From assembly GCA_946187695.1 (NCBI GenBank), contig CAMHSB010000014.1:1-47059 (forward strand): a DNA stretch of 47,059 nucleotides, given 5' to 3'. A model generated the notes under the pieces. The model did not search any database and was not told the DNA's origin. It saw only the letters and a program-made list of their open reading frames with translations. Made by a program: the position numbers and the translations under genes. Below are positions 19,735 through 28,688 of the stretch, in pieces. The DNA comes from an uncultured Bacteroidales bacterium (GTDB taxonomy: Bacteria; Bacteroidota; Bacteroidia; Bacteroidales; Paludibacteraceae). The first letter of the stretch is position 1, and each line of letters starts with the position of its first letter.

Positions 19735-22700
19735 ATGCAAAAGAACTTCTCTTTGATAGTTGCTCTCCTGTTGGCAGCAGCAACCATCACTGCGCAAGAC
19801 CTTGTGCGTTTCCCTTGGTTGGATACCAATAAGAGTTTTCACGAACGGGCTAAACTGCTCGTGAACGAACTGACCCTTCGTGAGAAAGTGGACCAACTGG
19901 GTAACATCGTCAGCGAAGATATCGTTCGCAAGGATGCCAATAACCAGGACTACATTATCCTGCCGCATTACCAATACTGGAATGAAGCCATCCACGGTGT
20001 TGCCCGTTCCGGTGCGGCCACCTCCTTCCCGGAGTCCAAAGGTATGTCGGCTACCTGGGATCGCGAACTGATTTACGATTGCGCTTCGGTCACTTCTGAC
20101 GAGGCACGTCGCTATTATCTGGATACCCAGAAAGGACTCAACTACTGGTCGCCCACCATTAACATGGCACGCGATCCGCGTTGGGGACGTGAGGAGGAAA
20201 ACTACGGAGAGGATCCCTTCCTGGCCGGTGAGTTAGCGGTTCCGTTCGTACGGGGCTTCCAAGGAGCCAATTTCGATGGTACGCGTTCTACTGAATACCT
20301 CAAACTGGTAGCTTGCGCGAAGCATTTTGCCGCCAATAACTACGAAGCCGGTCGCCAATCGACCACTTCTTTCGTCACGGAAAAGAACATGCGTGAGTAC
20401 TACCTGCCTGCTTTCGAAGCCTGTGTACGCGAGGCCGACGTGAAGTCCATCATGGCAGCCTATAACGCCTTCTCCATCGATCCGACAGAGACCGATGTGA
20501 CCGGTCGTGGTTACAAAGATGCGCACGGCGGTCTGCCGATGTCCGCCAATAAGATGTTGCTCACCGATATCCTCCGCAGAGAGTGGGGATTCACGGGTTA
20601 TGTCACCTCTGATTGTGCGGCAATTGGATGTATCCATCGCTGGGTGAAGCACGGTTATTTCGGTAACTACACCGAAGGCACAATGGACGAGAGTCCCGCT
20701 TTCGCCTCGATGCACGATCCGTATGAGAACGCCACGCCGGAACAGATCCTGATGGAGGCGCGTTCGACGGCGCTGGCTATCAAAGCCGGTTGTAACTCCA
20801 ACTGTGAGTTCAAGAACCGATCGGCCGTTTATCAGCGTGCGGGAGTGAATGCGGTCACCCCGACTTTCCAACAGACCGATCCGCTGGAGTATGTGACCCT
20901 AACGGAAGCCGATGTAGACAGTGCATTGGTGCAGATACTCGAGACCCGTTTTGCCTTGGGTGAGTTCGAACCGAATGCATGCCCGTGGAACAGCGGTGTA
21001 CCGGCTTTGGAGACGCCCGAGCATCAGGCGATGGCGCTGCGCGCTGCTCAGGAATCGATGACGCTGCTCAAGAACGATACGAACTTCCTTCCGTTGTCCA
21101 CAGACAAGACGGTGGCCCTCATCGGTCCGTACGCCAACAGTATCATGTTAGGTGACTATTCCGGTACGCCGACCTATACCACCACGCCCTATCAGGCTTT
21201 CGCCAATAAACTGACCTTACCGATTATTAATCTCCCGGCCGTACCCTTCACCGAAGCGGTGGTGAGCCAACGCGGTGCATCGAAGAACGATGCCGGCAAC
21301 GGCTATCTGGAGAATACCGCACCGGGCGATATCTTCAAGTACGCATCCGTCGATTTCGGTAGCCAAGGTATGACCAATTTCTCGATGGAGTGTGGTGCGA
21401 AGAACACCGGTCTGGCACAGGTAAGTTTCATCTTGGACAACCAAAACAATGCACCTTTCCTCACCCTCGACAATGCCGATACAGGCGGTTGGGCCAAGTG
21501 GACCACCCTTTCGGCCTCCATTGATCCGACGGTAGTCAACGGCACCCATGACCTGTATGTCAAATTCAGTGGTAGCAACAGTTATTGCGGTAACTACAAG
21601 AGTTTTAACTTTAGCAATCCCGATGCAGGTCCGGTCTTCCTCTATTCGCCTACGGCGAGTGTGAACGACCGCTATACGGAGGACCAGATAGCAGCGGCTG
21701 TGGCGGTAGCACAACAGGCTGACGTGGTCATCTTCCTCACCGGAACGAACTACGAGAAACCCGCTGACCACCATACGGGTACGGAGAGTCACGACCGCTG
21801 GATCATCGGTCTGCCGGGCAACCAAGAGGCCATGCTCGAAGCCCTCTATGCAGCCAACCCGAATACGGTACTCGTTCTTGAGTCCGGTTCGTCTCTCGAT
21901 ATCACGTGGGCCAAAGCGAACGTGCCGGCTATCCTTGAGGCATGGTACGGCGGTCAGGCACAAGGCCAGGCGATCTGCGATGCTATCTACGGCGACATCA
22001 ACCCGAGTGGTAAGTTGACTTCGACTTGGTACAACAGTTTGGACGAACTGCCGAGTCGTGCCGACGAACAGGCCGAGACCGAGGTCTTCAAGCGGGACCA
22101 GCACGGTATGATGTTCTACGACATCGACACCTGGGGGTACACCTATATGTATTACGGTAAAGCCAAACACCATCGTCAGGCTGCGGCTCCGTTGTTCCCC
22201 TTCGGTTACGGACTCAGTTACACGACTTTCGCCTACAGCAACCTGCAAGCGCCGGCTTCTATCGCGGTGGACGGTACGATCAACGTCACCGCCACCATCA
22301 CCAACACCGGTTCGCGCGACGGTGCGGAAATCGTCCAACTCTATGCCAACTGGAACGGCGTAGGTGTGAACGGTCAGAAGAACCGCAAACTCATCGGTTT
22401 TGAGCGCGTGGAGATTCCGGCAGGACAGAGCGTACAGATCACCATTCCGGTCAAGTACGAGCAGTTCAGCTATTTCAACGAGACGACCCACCGCTACGAA
22501 GTAGAGGCGGCGAACGTCACGCTCGAACTGGCGGCTTCCTCTGCCGACATCCGTCAGACGGCAACGATCGCTACCGCACCTGGTGTAGCGAAAGAGACCT
22601 ATATCAGTGACCCGGCTACCAGTATCGAAACGGTGGAGACCAAAGACCAATTGCGCACAGACGATCATATCTATACCGTATTGGGTGCGTATGTGGGGCG

Positions 22701-22770
22701 CGCAGAGATCTTCGACTCCCTCCCGAGCGGTATCTATGTATTAAACGGCGTTAAATATTTCAAAAAATAA
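19735..22770 (+). CDS. Secreted GH3 glycoside hydrolase with CBM6-like insertion (likely beta-xylosidase)
   Basis: Exo-acting enzyme that would remove xylose (or glucose/arabinose) from non-reducing ends. The 1011-residue protein has a signal peptide (MQKNFSLIVALLLAAATITAQD), a GH3 TIM-barrel domain with RDPRWGREEENYGEDP and the nucleophile D293 in GYVTSDCAAIG, a GH3 C-terminal domain with a CBM6-like insertion (about residues 505-630, GGWAKWTTLSA... NGTHDLYVKFSG), and a fibronectin-III-like domain (GYGLSYTTFAYSNL onward). The last ~35 residues (IYTVLGAYVGR... LPSGIYVLNGVKYFKK) resemble a type IX secretion C-terminal signal. Xylosidase specificity is inferred from xylBAE next door. Confidence 0.88.
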   Translation: MQKNFSLIVALLLAAATITAQDLVRFPWLDTNKSFHERAKLLVNELTLREKVDQLGNIVSEDIVRKDANNQDYIILPHYQYWNEAIHGVARSGAATSFPESKGMSATWDRELIYDCASVTSDEARRYYLDTQKGLNYWSPTINMARDPRWGREEENYGEDPFLAGELAVPFVRGFQGANFDGTRSTEYLKLVACAKHFAANNYEAGRQSTTSFVTEKNMREYYLPAFEACVREADVKSIMAAYNAFSIDPTETDVTGRGYKDAHGGLPMSANKMLLTDILRREWGFTGYVTSDCAAIGCIHRWVKHGYFGNYTEGTMDESPAFASMHDPYENATPEQILMEARSTALAIKAGCNSNCEFKNRSAVYQRAGVNAVTPTFQQTDPLEYVTLTEADVDSALVQILETRFALGEFEPNACPWNSGVPALETPEHQAMALRAAQESMTLLKNDTNFLPLSTDKTVALIGPYANSIMLGDYSGTPTYTTTPYQAFANKLTLPIINLPAVPFTEAVVSQRGASKNDAGNGYLENTAPGDIFKYASVDFGSQGMTNFSMECGAKNTGLAQVSFILDNQNNAPFLTLDNADTGGWAKWTTLSASIDPTVVNGTHDLYVKFSGSNSYCGNYKSFNFSNPDAGPVFLYSPTASVNDRYTEDQIAAAVAVAQQADVVIFLTGTNYEKPADHHTGTESHDRWIIGLPGNQEAMLEALYAANPNTVLVLESGSSLDITWAKANVPAILEAWYGGQAQGQAICDAIYGDINPSGKLTSTWYNSLDELPSRADEQAETEVFKRDQHGMMFYDIDTWGYTYMYYGKAKHHRQAAAPLFPFGYGLSYTTFAYSNLQAPASIAVDGTINVTATITNTGSRDGAEIVQLYANWNGVGVNGQKNRKLIGFERVEIPAGQSVQITIPVKYEQFSYFNETTHRYEVEAANVTLELAASSADIRQTATIATAPGVAKETYISDPATSIETVETKDQLRTDDHIYTVLGAYVGRAEIFDSLPSGIYVLNGVKYFKK

Positions 22771-22776
22771 TATAGT

Positions 22777-25700
22777 ATGAAAAACATTTTTAGATCCGCA
22801 TTGCTGCTTGCATTCGCAGCATGCATAATGAGCCTTCGGGCAGCAACCGTCAATGACCTCGTGGCTATTGACAACGATTGGACGTTCATCGCCGACGATT
22901 ATACGGCGAGCGGTACCAGTGGTTGGAGTGACGGCACGCTCTATGCCGATGGAAAACTTCTGTCATTGGGTGGCAATAGTGTTGCTACCAACAAAGGATC
23001 CAGTACGTTTGGTGGAGGAACTCACTTGAATAGTCTGCGTGTCAAGACCACCCAGAATCGCCTGGCTTTTGCTGTAGCAGAAGCATGTACCATCACCTTC
23101 TATACGCAGGGACACGCTTCGCGTGGTTTGATCATCAGTACGGTGGATAATAATAAAGATCGCGAACAAGCCTATGCGGCACAAGCATTCAGTACAACCG
23201 TTTTTGAGGTTTCCTTTACCGCTGCGGGCACCTATTACGTGACCTCCGATGGCGATCTCTTCGTTGCCGGCTTCGAAGTGAAATTTCCCTCGACGACGAC
23301 CGAGAAATGTTTGGTTACTTTCGAGAACAACACCGACGCGATCGGTACGGCTCCGGTAGTGGACAGCGTAGTGATCGGTAAACCCGTGACCATCCCCACC
23401 AACAAGACCCTTTACAAAGAAGGGTTTACACTCACCGGTTGGAGTGACGGCGAGAACACCTATGCGATCGGTGCTTCTTATACCACCTCGGGCGACATCA
23501 CGCTGCACCCTGTCTTTACTGCCAATGTCTATTCCGTAACGGATGTGTCTGTTTCGACGACCGTACACTGGGATTTCCAGAAGCAAAACGGTGCTCCGGA
23601 GGTACAATGGGAAGGTCGCACGAATGATGTGCTCGTTGAACAGGTAGTTATCAACGGTCAAAGAACGGATATAGGTCTCATCATCAATACCACACCGGGT
23701 AAGTTCAATAATGCCGCTTGGAACGATTGGTGCCAGGTGAACGAAGGAACGACTTTCACCTTCCCGACGATCAACGAGGCAGTAGTAAGTGCGTTCTCGA
23801 TGTACGAACCGAAGAACGGCGAGGAAGAGATGAGTAACGTGGACGGGATTGCGTATAGCGCATATGCCGGCAATTTGGCCACCTATAACGTAGCCACAAG
23901 CACCGGTTTGTCTGTTCTGACGATCAAAGGTGGCAGCTACTACCGTTATATCGAGGTAACCTATCCTGCGACTATACCGCCATATATCCCGGAAGAAGGA
24001 GATGAGAGCATCAATATCAAGATGAACGAAGGTAACGTAGCGGATAACGTGTGGACCAATGGTGTCTATACGCTCACTACTTCCGGTATCGGTTCCAGCG
24101 GCGGTGCGGACTTTAAGTTCGATGCCAACACCGATGCCCCTTATACAATCACTGTTCCTGCGGACGTAGTGGTGAAGCAGTTTATTATCAAGAATTTCCA
24201 TGCTAACTACAGCGGTGGTAATGGCAAACTGAAGACCGTCACTTCCGAAGGCGCTATCGCTTATCTGCCCTCCAAAACCAATTGCGTGTGCAATGTAGTG
24301 GGTTCAGAAGCCTCGAATAGACAGTACGAAGGTGAAGCATACGACTTGGTTGTCAATATTGTGAACCATACTGCCGGTACGCCAATCGTGTTCACCATGC
24401 TCAAGAGTGCACAACCGATGGGGTGGATTCAACTGACGATCGCCAAGCAGGCACCGACTACTGCACCTGTCAAGACCGCAGAGAACGTTGTCGTATCCAA
24501 CAACGATGCCGCTATTCTCGTATCCTTCGACCGCGAGATAGCCAACGACGTAACGGCAACTATCGCTGGTCAGCAAGTAACCGCTAAAGGTGGTGGCAGT
24601 TCGATCCTCTTCAATGCATGGGATTTGAACTATAACACCAACTATATGCTCACAATCGCAGCAGGAGCTGTAGAAGATACCTATGGTAATGTCACCGATG
24701 CTGCCATCGAAATAGCAGTCAATATACCCGGGAAAGAAGCGGTCGCTATGGCAGCATACGACTATATCGTAAGCACCGTGTCAGAACTCAATGCCGCGCT
24801 GAATGCCGTACAGATATCCAATCCGACGAGCAATAAATCGGCAGCACGCAAGACCATCTTCATTAAGAACGGAGACTATGATTTGGGATCCGTAATGGAT
24901 GGATCGAACTACCAAACCGTTCGTTGGCTCAATGCGAACAACGTTTCGCTCATTGGTGAGAACCGTGACAGTGTGATCATTCGCGGTTATAGCACAGGTA
25001 TCAGCAATCCGGTTCTCAACCTTCGCTACGGACAAGGCTTCTATCTCCAAGACCTGACGGTTCAGAATGATTTCGACTACGGAACGGGTTCGTTCAACGG
25101 CGTAGCGGTGGCTATCTACGGTGGTAACAAGACGATCATGAAAAATGTCCGCATGCTCTCCAACCAGGATACACAAGTAACCGGTCATCGTGTCTATCAT
25201 GAGGACTGCGCCATCCATGGAACGGTCGATTTCATCTGCGGTGGTGGCGATAACTATTACTACCATACCGAACTCGTGCTTGAGAACCGCGGCGGTAATG
25301 TGATTGTCGCTCCTTCTACCAATAGTGCACAGCAGTGGGGCTATGTCTTCGATGCGTGCACCATCAAGGGTGTTGATGATGCGGCTGTAGCCACCAATGC
25401 CGGCACTTACAGCCTCGGTCGTCCGTGGCAGAACGAACCCCGTGCTACCTTCCTCTATACCGACATGCAGGTGCTCTGCGCAGCAGCAGGTTGGGCAGGA
25501 ATGAATAATCTGACAACCCATTTCTATGAGTACAATTCGCTCCATGAAGGCAGTGCTGTGGATCTCTCTGGTCGTCAGAACTCACCGACATCGACCAATA
25601 CCTATAGTCCTATCCTCACCGATCAAGAGGCTGCGGCTTTCTCGGCGCGTAACGTCCTTGGCGGCGAAGACGCATGGGATGCAGCGGAACAGGCAGCTCA

Positions 25701-26043
25701 GGTTAACGCACCGGCGAATGTCGCTTTGAATGGCACAACCCTCTCATGGGAGGCCGTAGAAGATGCGTCGTCTTACGTGGTACTCAAGAATGGCCAATTC
25801 ATGGCGAATGTGACGACCACTACCTTCTCCGTTTCAGAGCATGGCGCATATAGCATCAAGGCTGCCAACCGCTTCGGTGGTCTCGGTACTGAATCGGCTT
25901 CTGTTAACTACGGAGAACCGACAGCGTTGAACCCCGTAACCGGTAACCTCTTACCCGTAACCCATAAGGTCCTCCGCAATGGTCAATTGCTCATCCTCCG
26001 TGATGGTAAGACTTACAACGCCCTCGGTCAATTAGTCAACTAG
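22777..26043 (+). CDS. Multidomain secreted pectinesterase (CE8)
   Basis: Removes methyl esters from homogalacturonan. In the 1088-residue protein a signal peptide is followed by beta-sandwich modules, an InlB/Listeria-Bacteroides-type repeat (GFTLTGWSDGENTYAIGA), an Ig-like module (about 565-650) and the CE8 beta-helix (about 655-970). Catalytic residues fit: D798 in SNQDTQVTGH, D818 in HGTVDFICG, R882 and W884 in SLGRPWQ. A fibronectin-like segment follows, then a linker built of 7-bp repeats and a C-terminal tail (VLRNGQLLILRDGKTYNALG) shared with three other proteins of the locus. Six bp after the GH3 gene, and last gene before a terminator. Confidence 0.88.
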   Translation: MKNIFRSALLLAFAACIMSLRAATVNDLVAIDNDWTFIADDYTASGTSGWSDGTLYADGKLLSLGGNSVATNKGSSTFGGGTHLNSLRVKTTQNRLAFAVAEACTITFYTQGHASRGLIISTVDNNKDREQAYAAQAFSTTVFEVSFTAAGTYYVTSDGDLFVAGFEVKFPSTTTEKCLVTFENNTDAIGTAPVVDSVVIGKPVTIPTNKTLYKEGFTLTGWSDGENTYAIGASYTTSGDITLHPVFTANVYSVTDVSVSTTVHWDFQKQNGAPEVQWEGRTNDVLVEQVVINGQRTDIGLIINTTPGKFNNAAWNDWCQVNEGTTFTFPTINEAVVSAFSMYEPKNGEEEMSNVDGIAYSAYAGNLATYNVATSTGLSVLTIKGGSYYRYIEVTYPATIPPYIPEEGDESINIKMNEGNVADNVWTNGVYTLTTSGIGSSGGADFKFDANTDAPYTITVPADVVVKQFIIKNFHANYSGGNGKLKTVTSEGAIAYLPSKTNCVCNVVGSEASNRQYEGEAYDLVVNIVNHTAGTPIVFTMLKSAQPMGWIQLTIAKQAPTTAPVKTAENVVVSNNDAAILVSFDREIANDVTATIAGQQVTAKGGGSSILFNAWDLNYNTNYMLTIAAGAVEDTYGNVTDAAIEIAVNIPGKEAVAMAAYDYIVSTVSELNAALNAVQISNPTSNKSAARKTIFIKNGDYDLGSVMDGSNYQTVRWLNANNVSLIGENRDSVIIRGYSTGISNPVLNLRYGQGFYLQDLTVQNDFDYGTGSFNGVAVAIYGGNKTIMKNVRMLSNQDTQVTGHRVYHEDCAIHGTVDFICGGGDNYYYHTELVLENRGGNVIVAPSTNSAQQWGYVFDACTIKGVDDAAVATNAGTYSLGRPWQNEPRATFLYTDMQVLCAAAGWAGMNNLTTHFYEYNSLHEGSAVDLSGRQNSPTSTNTYSPILTDQEAAAFSARNVLGGEDAWDAAEQAAQVNAPANVALNGTTLSWEAVEDASSYVVLKNGQFMANVTTTTFSVSEHGAYSIKAANRFGGLGTESASVNYGEPTALNPVTGNLLPVTHKVLRNGQLLILRDGKTYNALGQLVN
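25930..25964 (+). repeat. Degenerate 7-bp repeats before the CE8 C-terminal tail
   Basis: Five heptads AACCCCG, TAACCGG, TAACCTC, TTACCCG, TAACCCA. They encode the linker NPVTGNLLPVTH between the last domain and the terminal tail. Nearly the same heptads lie at the equivalent junction of the second PL10 gene. Confidence 0.8.
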
Positions 26044-26071
26044 TAAACCATTAACCAATAGACTATTTAAC

Positions 26072-26102
26072 GTAAAAATCGCTCATCAAGGGCGATTTTT
26101 AC
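26072..26102 (+). terminator. Terminator after the xyl/GH3/CE8 operon
   Basis: A perfect 11-bp stem GTAAAAATCGC/GCGATTTTTAC with a 9-nt loop. The T-rich right arm is followed by more T-rich sequence. It ends the first operon and precedes the promoter of the second. Confidence 0.85.
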
Positions 26103-26156
26103 ATCTTTTCCCCCTCTTTGGCAAATATTTCCCCCGCGTATATACGTATAACTATG

Positions 26157-26165
26157 TACCTTTGC
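26157..26165 (+). promoter_or_regulatory. -7 box of the second operon
   Basis: TACCTTTGC matches TAnnTTTGC, 38 bp before the ATG at 26204. No exact TTTG is seen 19-21 bp upstream. It shows that the pectate lyase/SusCD unit has its own transcription start. Confidence 0.65.
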
Positions 26166-26203
26166 AGCGGATTTCAGAAAAATCAACAAAACACAATAAA
26201 ACG

Positions 26204-28549
26204 ATGAAAAACAAAATTACAAAACTTTTCACGCTGCTGACCATGGCAGCAATGAGTATGGGAGTATGGGCTGACAATGTAAGCATCCCGCAGGATTTAG
26301 GAAGTTATATTGTCGTAGGTAGTTCTACCGGAGCAGGTGGTTTTGCCAGTTACATTACGAAGAACAATTGTCAAGTGGATTCCCGTAAGGGTGATGCTGG
26401 CAATAGTAAGTACTACACCATCGGTTCTACTCGTGCTGATACGAAAGTTGATTTCCACGTAACAGCGAGTGCCGCAGGTAGTTATGTTTTCGGCTTCAAA
26501 TCCGGTGCTTCCGGATGTTCGTCTGTCATTACAGTGAAAATGACGAAAGAGGGTAGTGATACTCCGATGTACACTTCCGGTGATGTAACTATTTCGGATG
26601 ATGGCAATTGGGATCCGAATATCGCTCATAATTTCTTTATTGAGGGAGTGGAAGCGGCCAATTATACGCTTTCGTTTGAAGTGAAGGAGATTACTTCCGG
26701 TTCTTATGCCGGAAACTTCGGTAATTTCTTCTTCCATGCGACAGACCAATTAGCTTGGCCGACCAGCTCGGCGTACATGGAGTTATCGGATGGTACATTT
26801 AAAAATGCTCGTGACAACAACGATAACGTCATCAACTATATTAGCCGTACCGGTGGTTCTATTGATGACCTGCTGATTTATAATAGTGCAGCAACTTGCC
26901 CTTTGTTCCATTTTAATATTGATTCCCATAAGCAGGCCAGCAAGGTAACTATCACCGTGACCGATTTCGCGACAGTTACACAAGAGGCTCAAGAGACAAT
27001 AGTGGTTACCGGCAATGGAGATTATATGCAACCGCTCAAAACGGTCATCTCTGCAGGTTTGAAGAAAATACGTTTTGATTTTGCAGACAACGACGATACA
27101 GCTGATAATGATTATCTTTTTAACTTCCGTCAGGTATATTTCACTTTACCACTGTCCTTACCTATTGAATCAGCACTCTACCTAAACCAAGACGGTGTGA
27201 TATTTAACAATGCAAAGTGGAATGATGATGGTGTAATAAACTATATCAAGGCAGCCGGGGCTTCTATTGATAACTTGTATCTATTTAACGGAAGCGAAGG
27301 TTTTTATAAACTCTGTTTCAATATAGCACATCTAAAGCAAAACTCCAAAGTGGGAATTACTATTACGGATATGGCAACGGGTGAAGTGGAAATAAATAAT
27401 CAAACTATGGAAATTACGTCCACCGGAGACAAAGAGATTCGTTTCACCAACGCTTTATCGGTCGGCTTGAAGAAAATACGCTTTGACTTTACCGATGCCG
27501 ATTCGGAACATACAGACGAGCACCTATTTAACTTCCAGACGGTCACTCTACCTGCTGTAACATATGATCCGCTGCCGCAGACAACTGTAGCAACGATGGA
27601 CTTGAACCAGGCAGGAGTAACCTTTAATAATTGCAGCTATGAAGCAGGTAATAGCAATATCGGCTTCATAAAGAATGGTAGTTATGCTGACAACTATTAT
27701 ATCTATAATACAAATCCCACGGCTCATTACACACTTTGTGCCGGTATTCCTTGGTATAAGAAAGGCGGTAAATTCAAAATTACTGTTACAGATGTGGCAA
27801 CTGGCAATATAGAGGTGGACGCACAAGAGTCACCTACTATTACAGCTACTGGAGACGTGCAGTTTAATCTGACTAACACTATCACAAGCGGCTTGAAGAA
27901 AATACGTTTTGACTTTGTTAACGAAGGAGAGACAGATTATTTGTTTAACTTGAATAATGTTTCTTTCTCCGCATCGCGCTACACCCGCACCCATCCGCAC
28001 ATGAACCTCAACACCCTTTGCTATCCCTATCAGATAGACTCTTATACAGGCGCAACGTTCTATAATATCCTCAGCACTACGGTGGAAGGCGGAAACATTA
28101 CCGAGTTGGTACTCGAAGAGCACGTCGGTGCGTTGGAAGCAGGTGTGCCCTATTTCTACGACCCGACACCGGGTGAAGCAGAACTCGTTTGCTACTATAG
28201 CGGTGCAGAAGTAAGCACACCGGGCACGGCTGCAGGTGGCGCATTTGTAGGTACGTACGTGGACGATGCCCCTGTTCCGTCCGGCTCGTATGTAACGGTC
28301 AATAACCAATTGTATAAGACCGGAGATGGAGCCACTATGGGCGAGTACCGCGCATACGTTCGTCCGCAAGCTTATACCCGTGCGGCGTTGCCGGGACGCA
28401 GACGTTTGACAATCGGAGGCAATAACGCTCCGACAGGATTAGAGAGCGTTCAGCCATCAGCTACCAGTAGCCAGAAAATCCTCCGCAACGGACAAGTAAT
28501 CATTATCCGTGGCGATAAGAAGTATAACATGTTAGGTCAGGAATTATAA
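26204..28549 (+). CDS. Secreted repeat protein of unknown function with C-terminal tail
   Basis: No enzyme family recognised. The 781-residue product has a signal peptide (MKNKITKLFTLLTMAAMSMGVWA), an N-terminal beta-sandwich-like domain, three homologous repeats of about 130 residues each ending in GLKKIRFDF...LFNF/LFNL, and a C-terminal domain beginning LNTLCYPYQIDSYTGATFYNI, a type seen in other Bacteroidales surface proteins. It ends in a ~25-residue tail (KILRNGQVIIIRGDKKYNMLG) shared with neighbours. The repeats are also similar in DNA (TTGAAGAAAATACG at about 27059, 27467 and 27893), so the duplication is recent or under gene conversion. The coding region is more A/T-rich than its neighbours. 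Carbohydrate or surface binding is a guess from context. The start follows the promoter; a longer frame begins inside the -7 box. Confidence 0.8.
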   Translation: MKNKITKLFTLLTMAAMSMGVWADNVSIPQDLGSYIVVGSSTGAGGFASYITKNNCQVDSRKGDAGNSKYYTIGSTRADTKVDFHVTASAAGSYVFGFKSGASGCSSVITVKMTKEGSDTPMYTSGDVTISDDGNWDPNIAHNFFIEGVEAANYTLSFEVKEITSGSYAGNFGNFFFHATDQLAWPTSSAYMELSDGTFKNARDNNDNVINYISRTGGSIDDLLIYNSAATCPLFHFNIDSHKQASKVTITVTDFATVTQEAQETIVVTGNGDYMQPLKTVISAGLKKIRFDFADNDDTADNDYLFNFRQVYFTLPLSLPIESALYLNQDGVIFNNAKWNDDGVINYIKAAGASIDNLYLFNGSEGFYKLCFNIAHLKQNSKVGITITDMATGEVEINNQTMEITSTGDKEIRFTNALSVGLKKIRFDFTDADSEHTDEHLFNFQTVTLPAVTYDPLPQTTVATMDLNQAGVTFNNCSYEAGNSNIGFIKNGSYADNYYIYNTNPTAHYTLCAGIPWYKKGGKFKITVTDVATGNIEVDAQESPTITATGDVQFNLTNTITSGLKKIRFDFVNEGETDYLFNLNNVSFSASRYTRTHPHMNLNTLCYPYQIDSYTGATFYNILSTTVEGGNITELVLEEHVGALEAGVPYFYDPTPGEAELVCYYSGAEVSTPGTAAGGAFVGTYVDDAPVPSGSYVTVNNQLYKTGDGATMGEYRAYVRPQAYTRAALPGRRRLTIGGNNAPTGLESVQPSATSSQKILRNGQVIIIRGDKKYNMLGQEL
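28451..28474 (+). repeat. Degenerate 7-bp repeats before the tail of the repeat protein
   Basis: CAG recurs every seven bases (28451, 28458, 28465, 28472) in heptads CAGCCAT, CAGCTAC, CAGTAGC. They encode QPSATSSQ directly before the KILRNGQ tail. Confidence 0.5.
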
Positions 28550-28553
28550 TACT

Positions 28554-28688
28554 ATGAGAAAAATGTATAAACAACCGAAAACAGATGTAGCTCCCATCGA
28601 GGCTGCAATGAGTATCTGTCGCGTCAGCGGCGACGGTCACGTGAAGGTAAACAACGATACACCTCCTTTCAACGGAAAGGTGATTTAA
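28554..28688 (+). CDS. 44-residue peptide of unknown function
   Basis: Reads MRKMYKQPKTDVAPIEAAM followed by SICRVSGDGHVKVNNDTP and PFNGKVI. It begins 5 bp after the preceding stop, and its TAA directly abuts the ATG of the first PL10 gene, so it fills the gap exactly and is probably translated. Short basic peptides starting MKK-x-Y-x-x-P are common in Bacteroidales operons and have no assigned function. No signal peptide or TM segment. It may be a real small protein or serve to couple translation into the PL10 gene. Confidence 0.65.
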   Translation: MRKMYKQPKTDVAPIEAAMSICRVSGDGHVKVNNDTPPFNGKVI

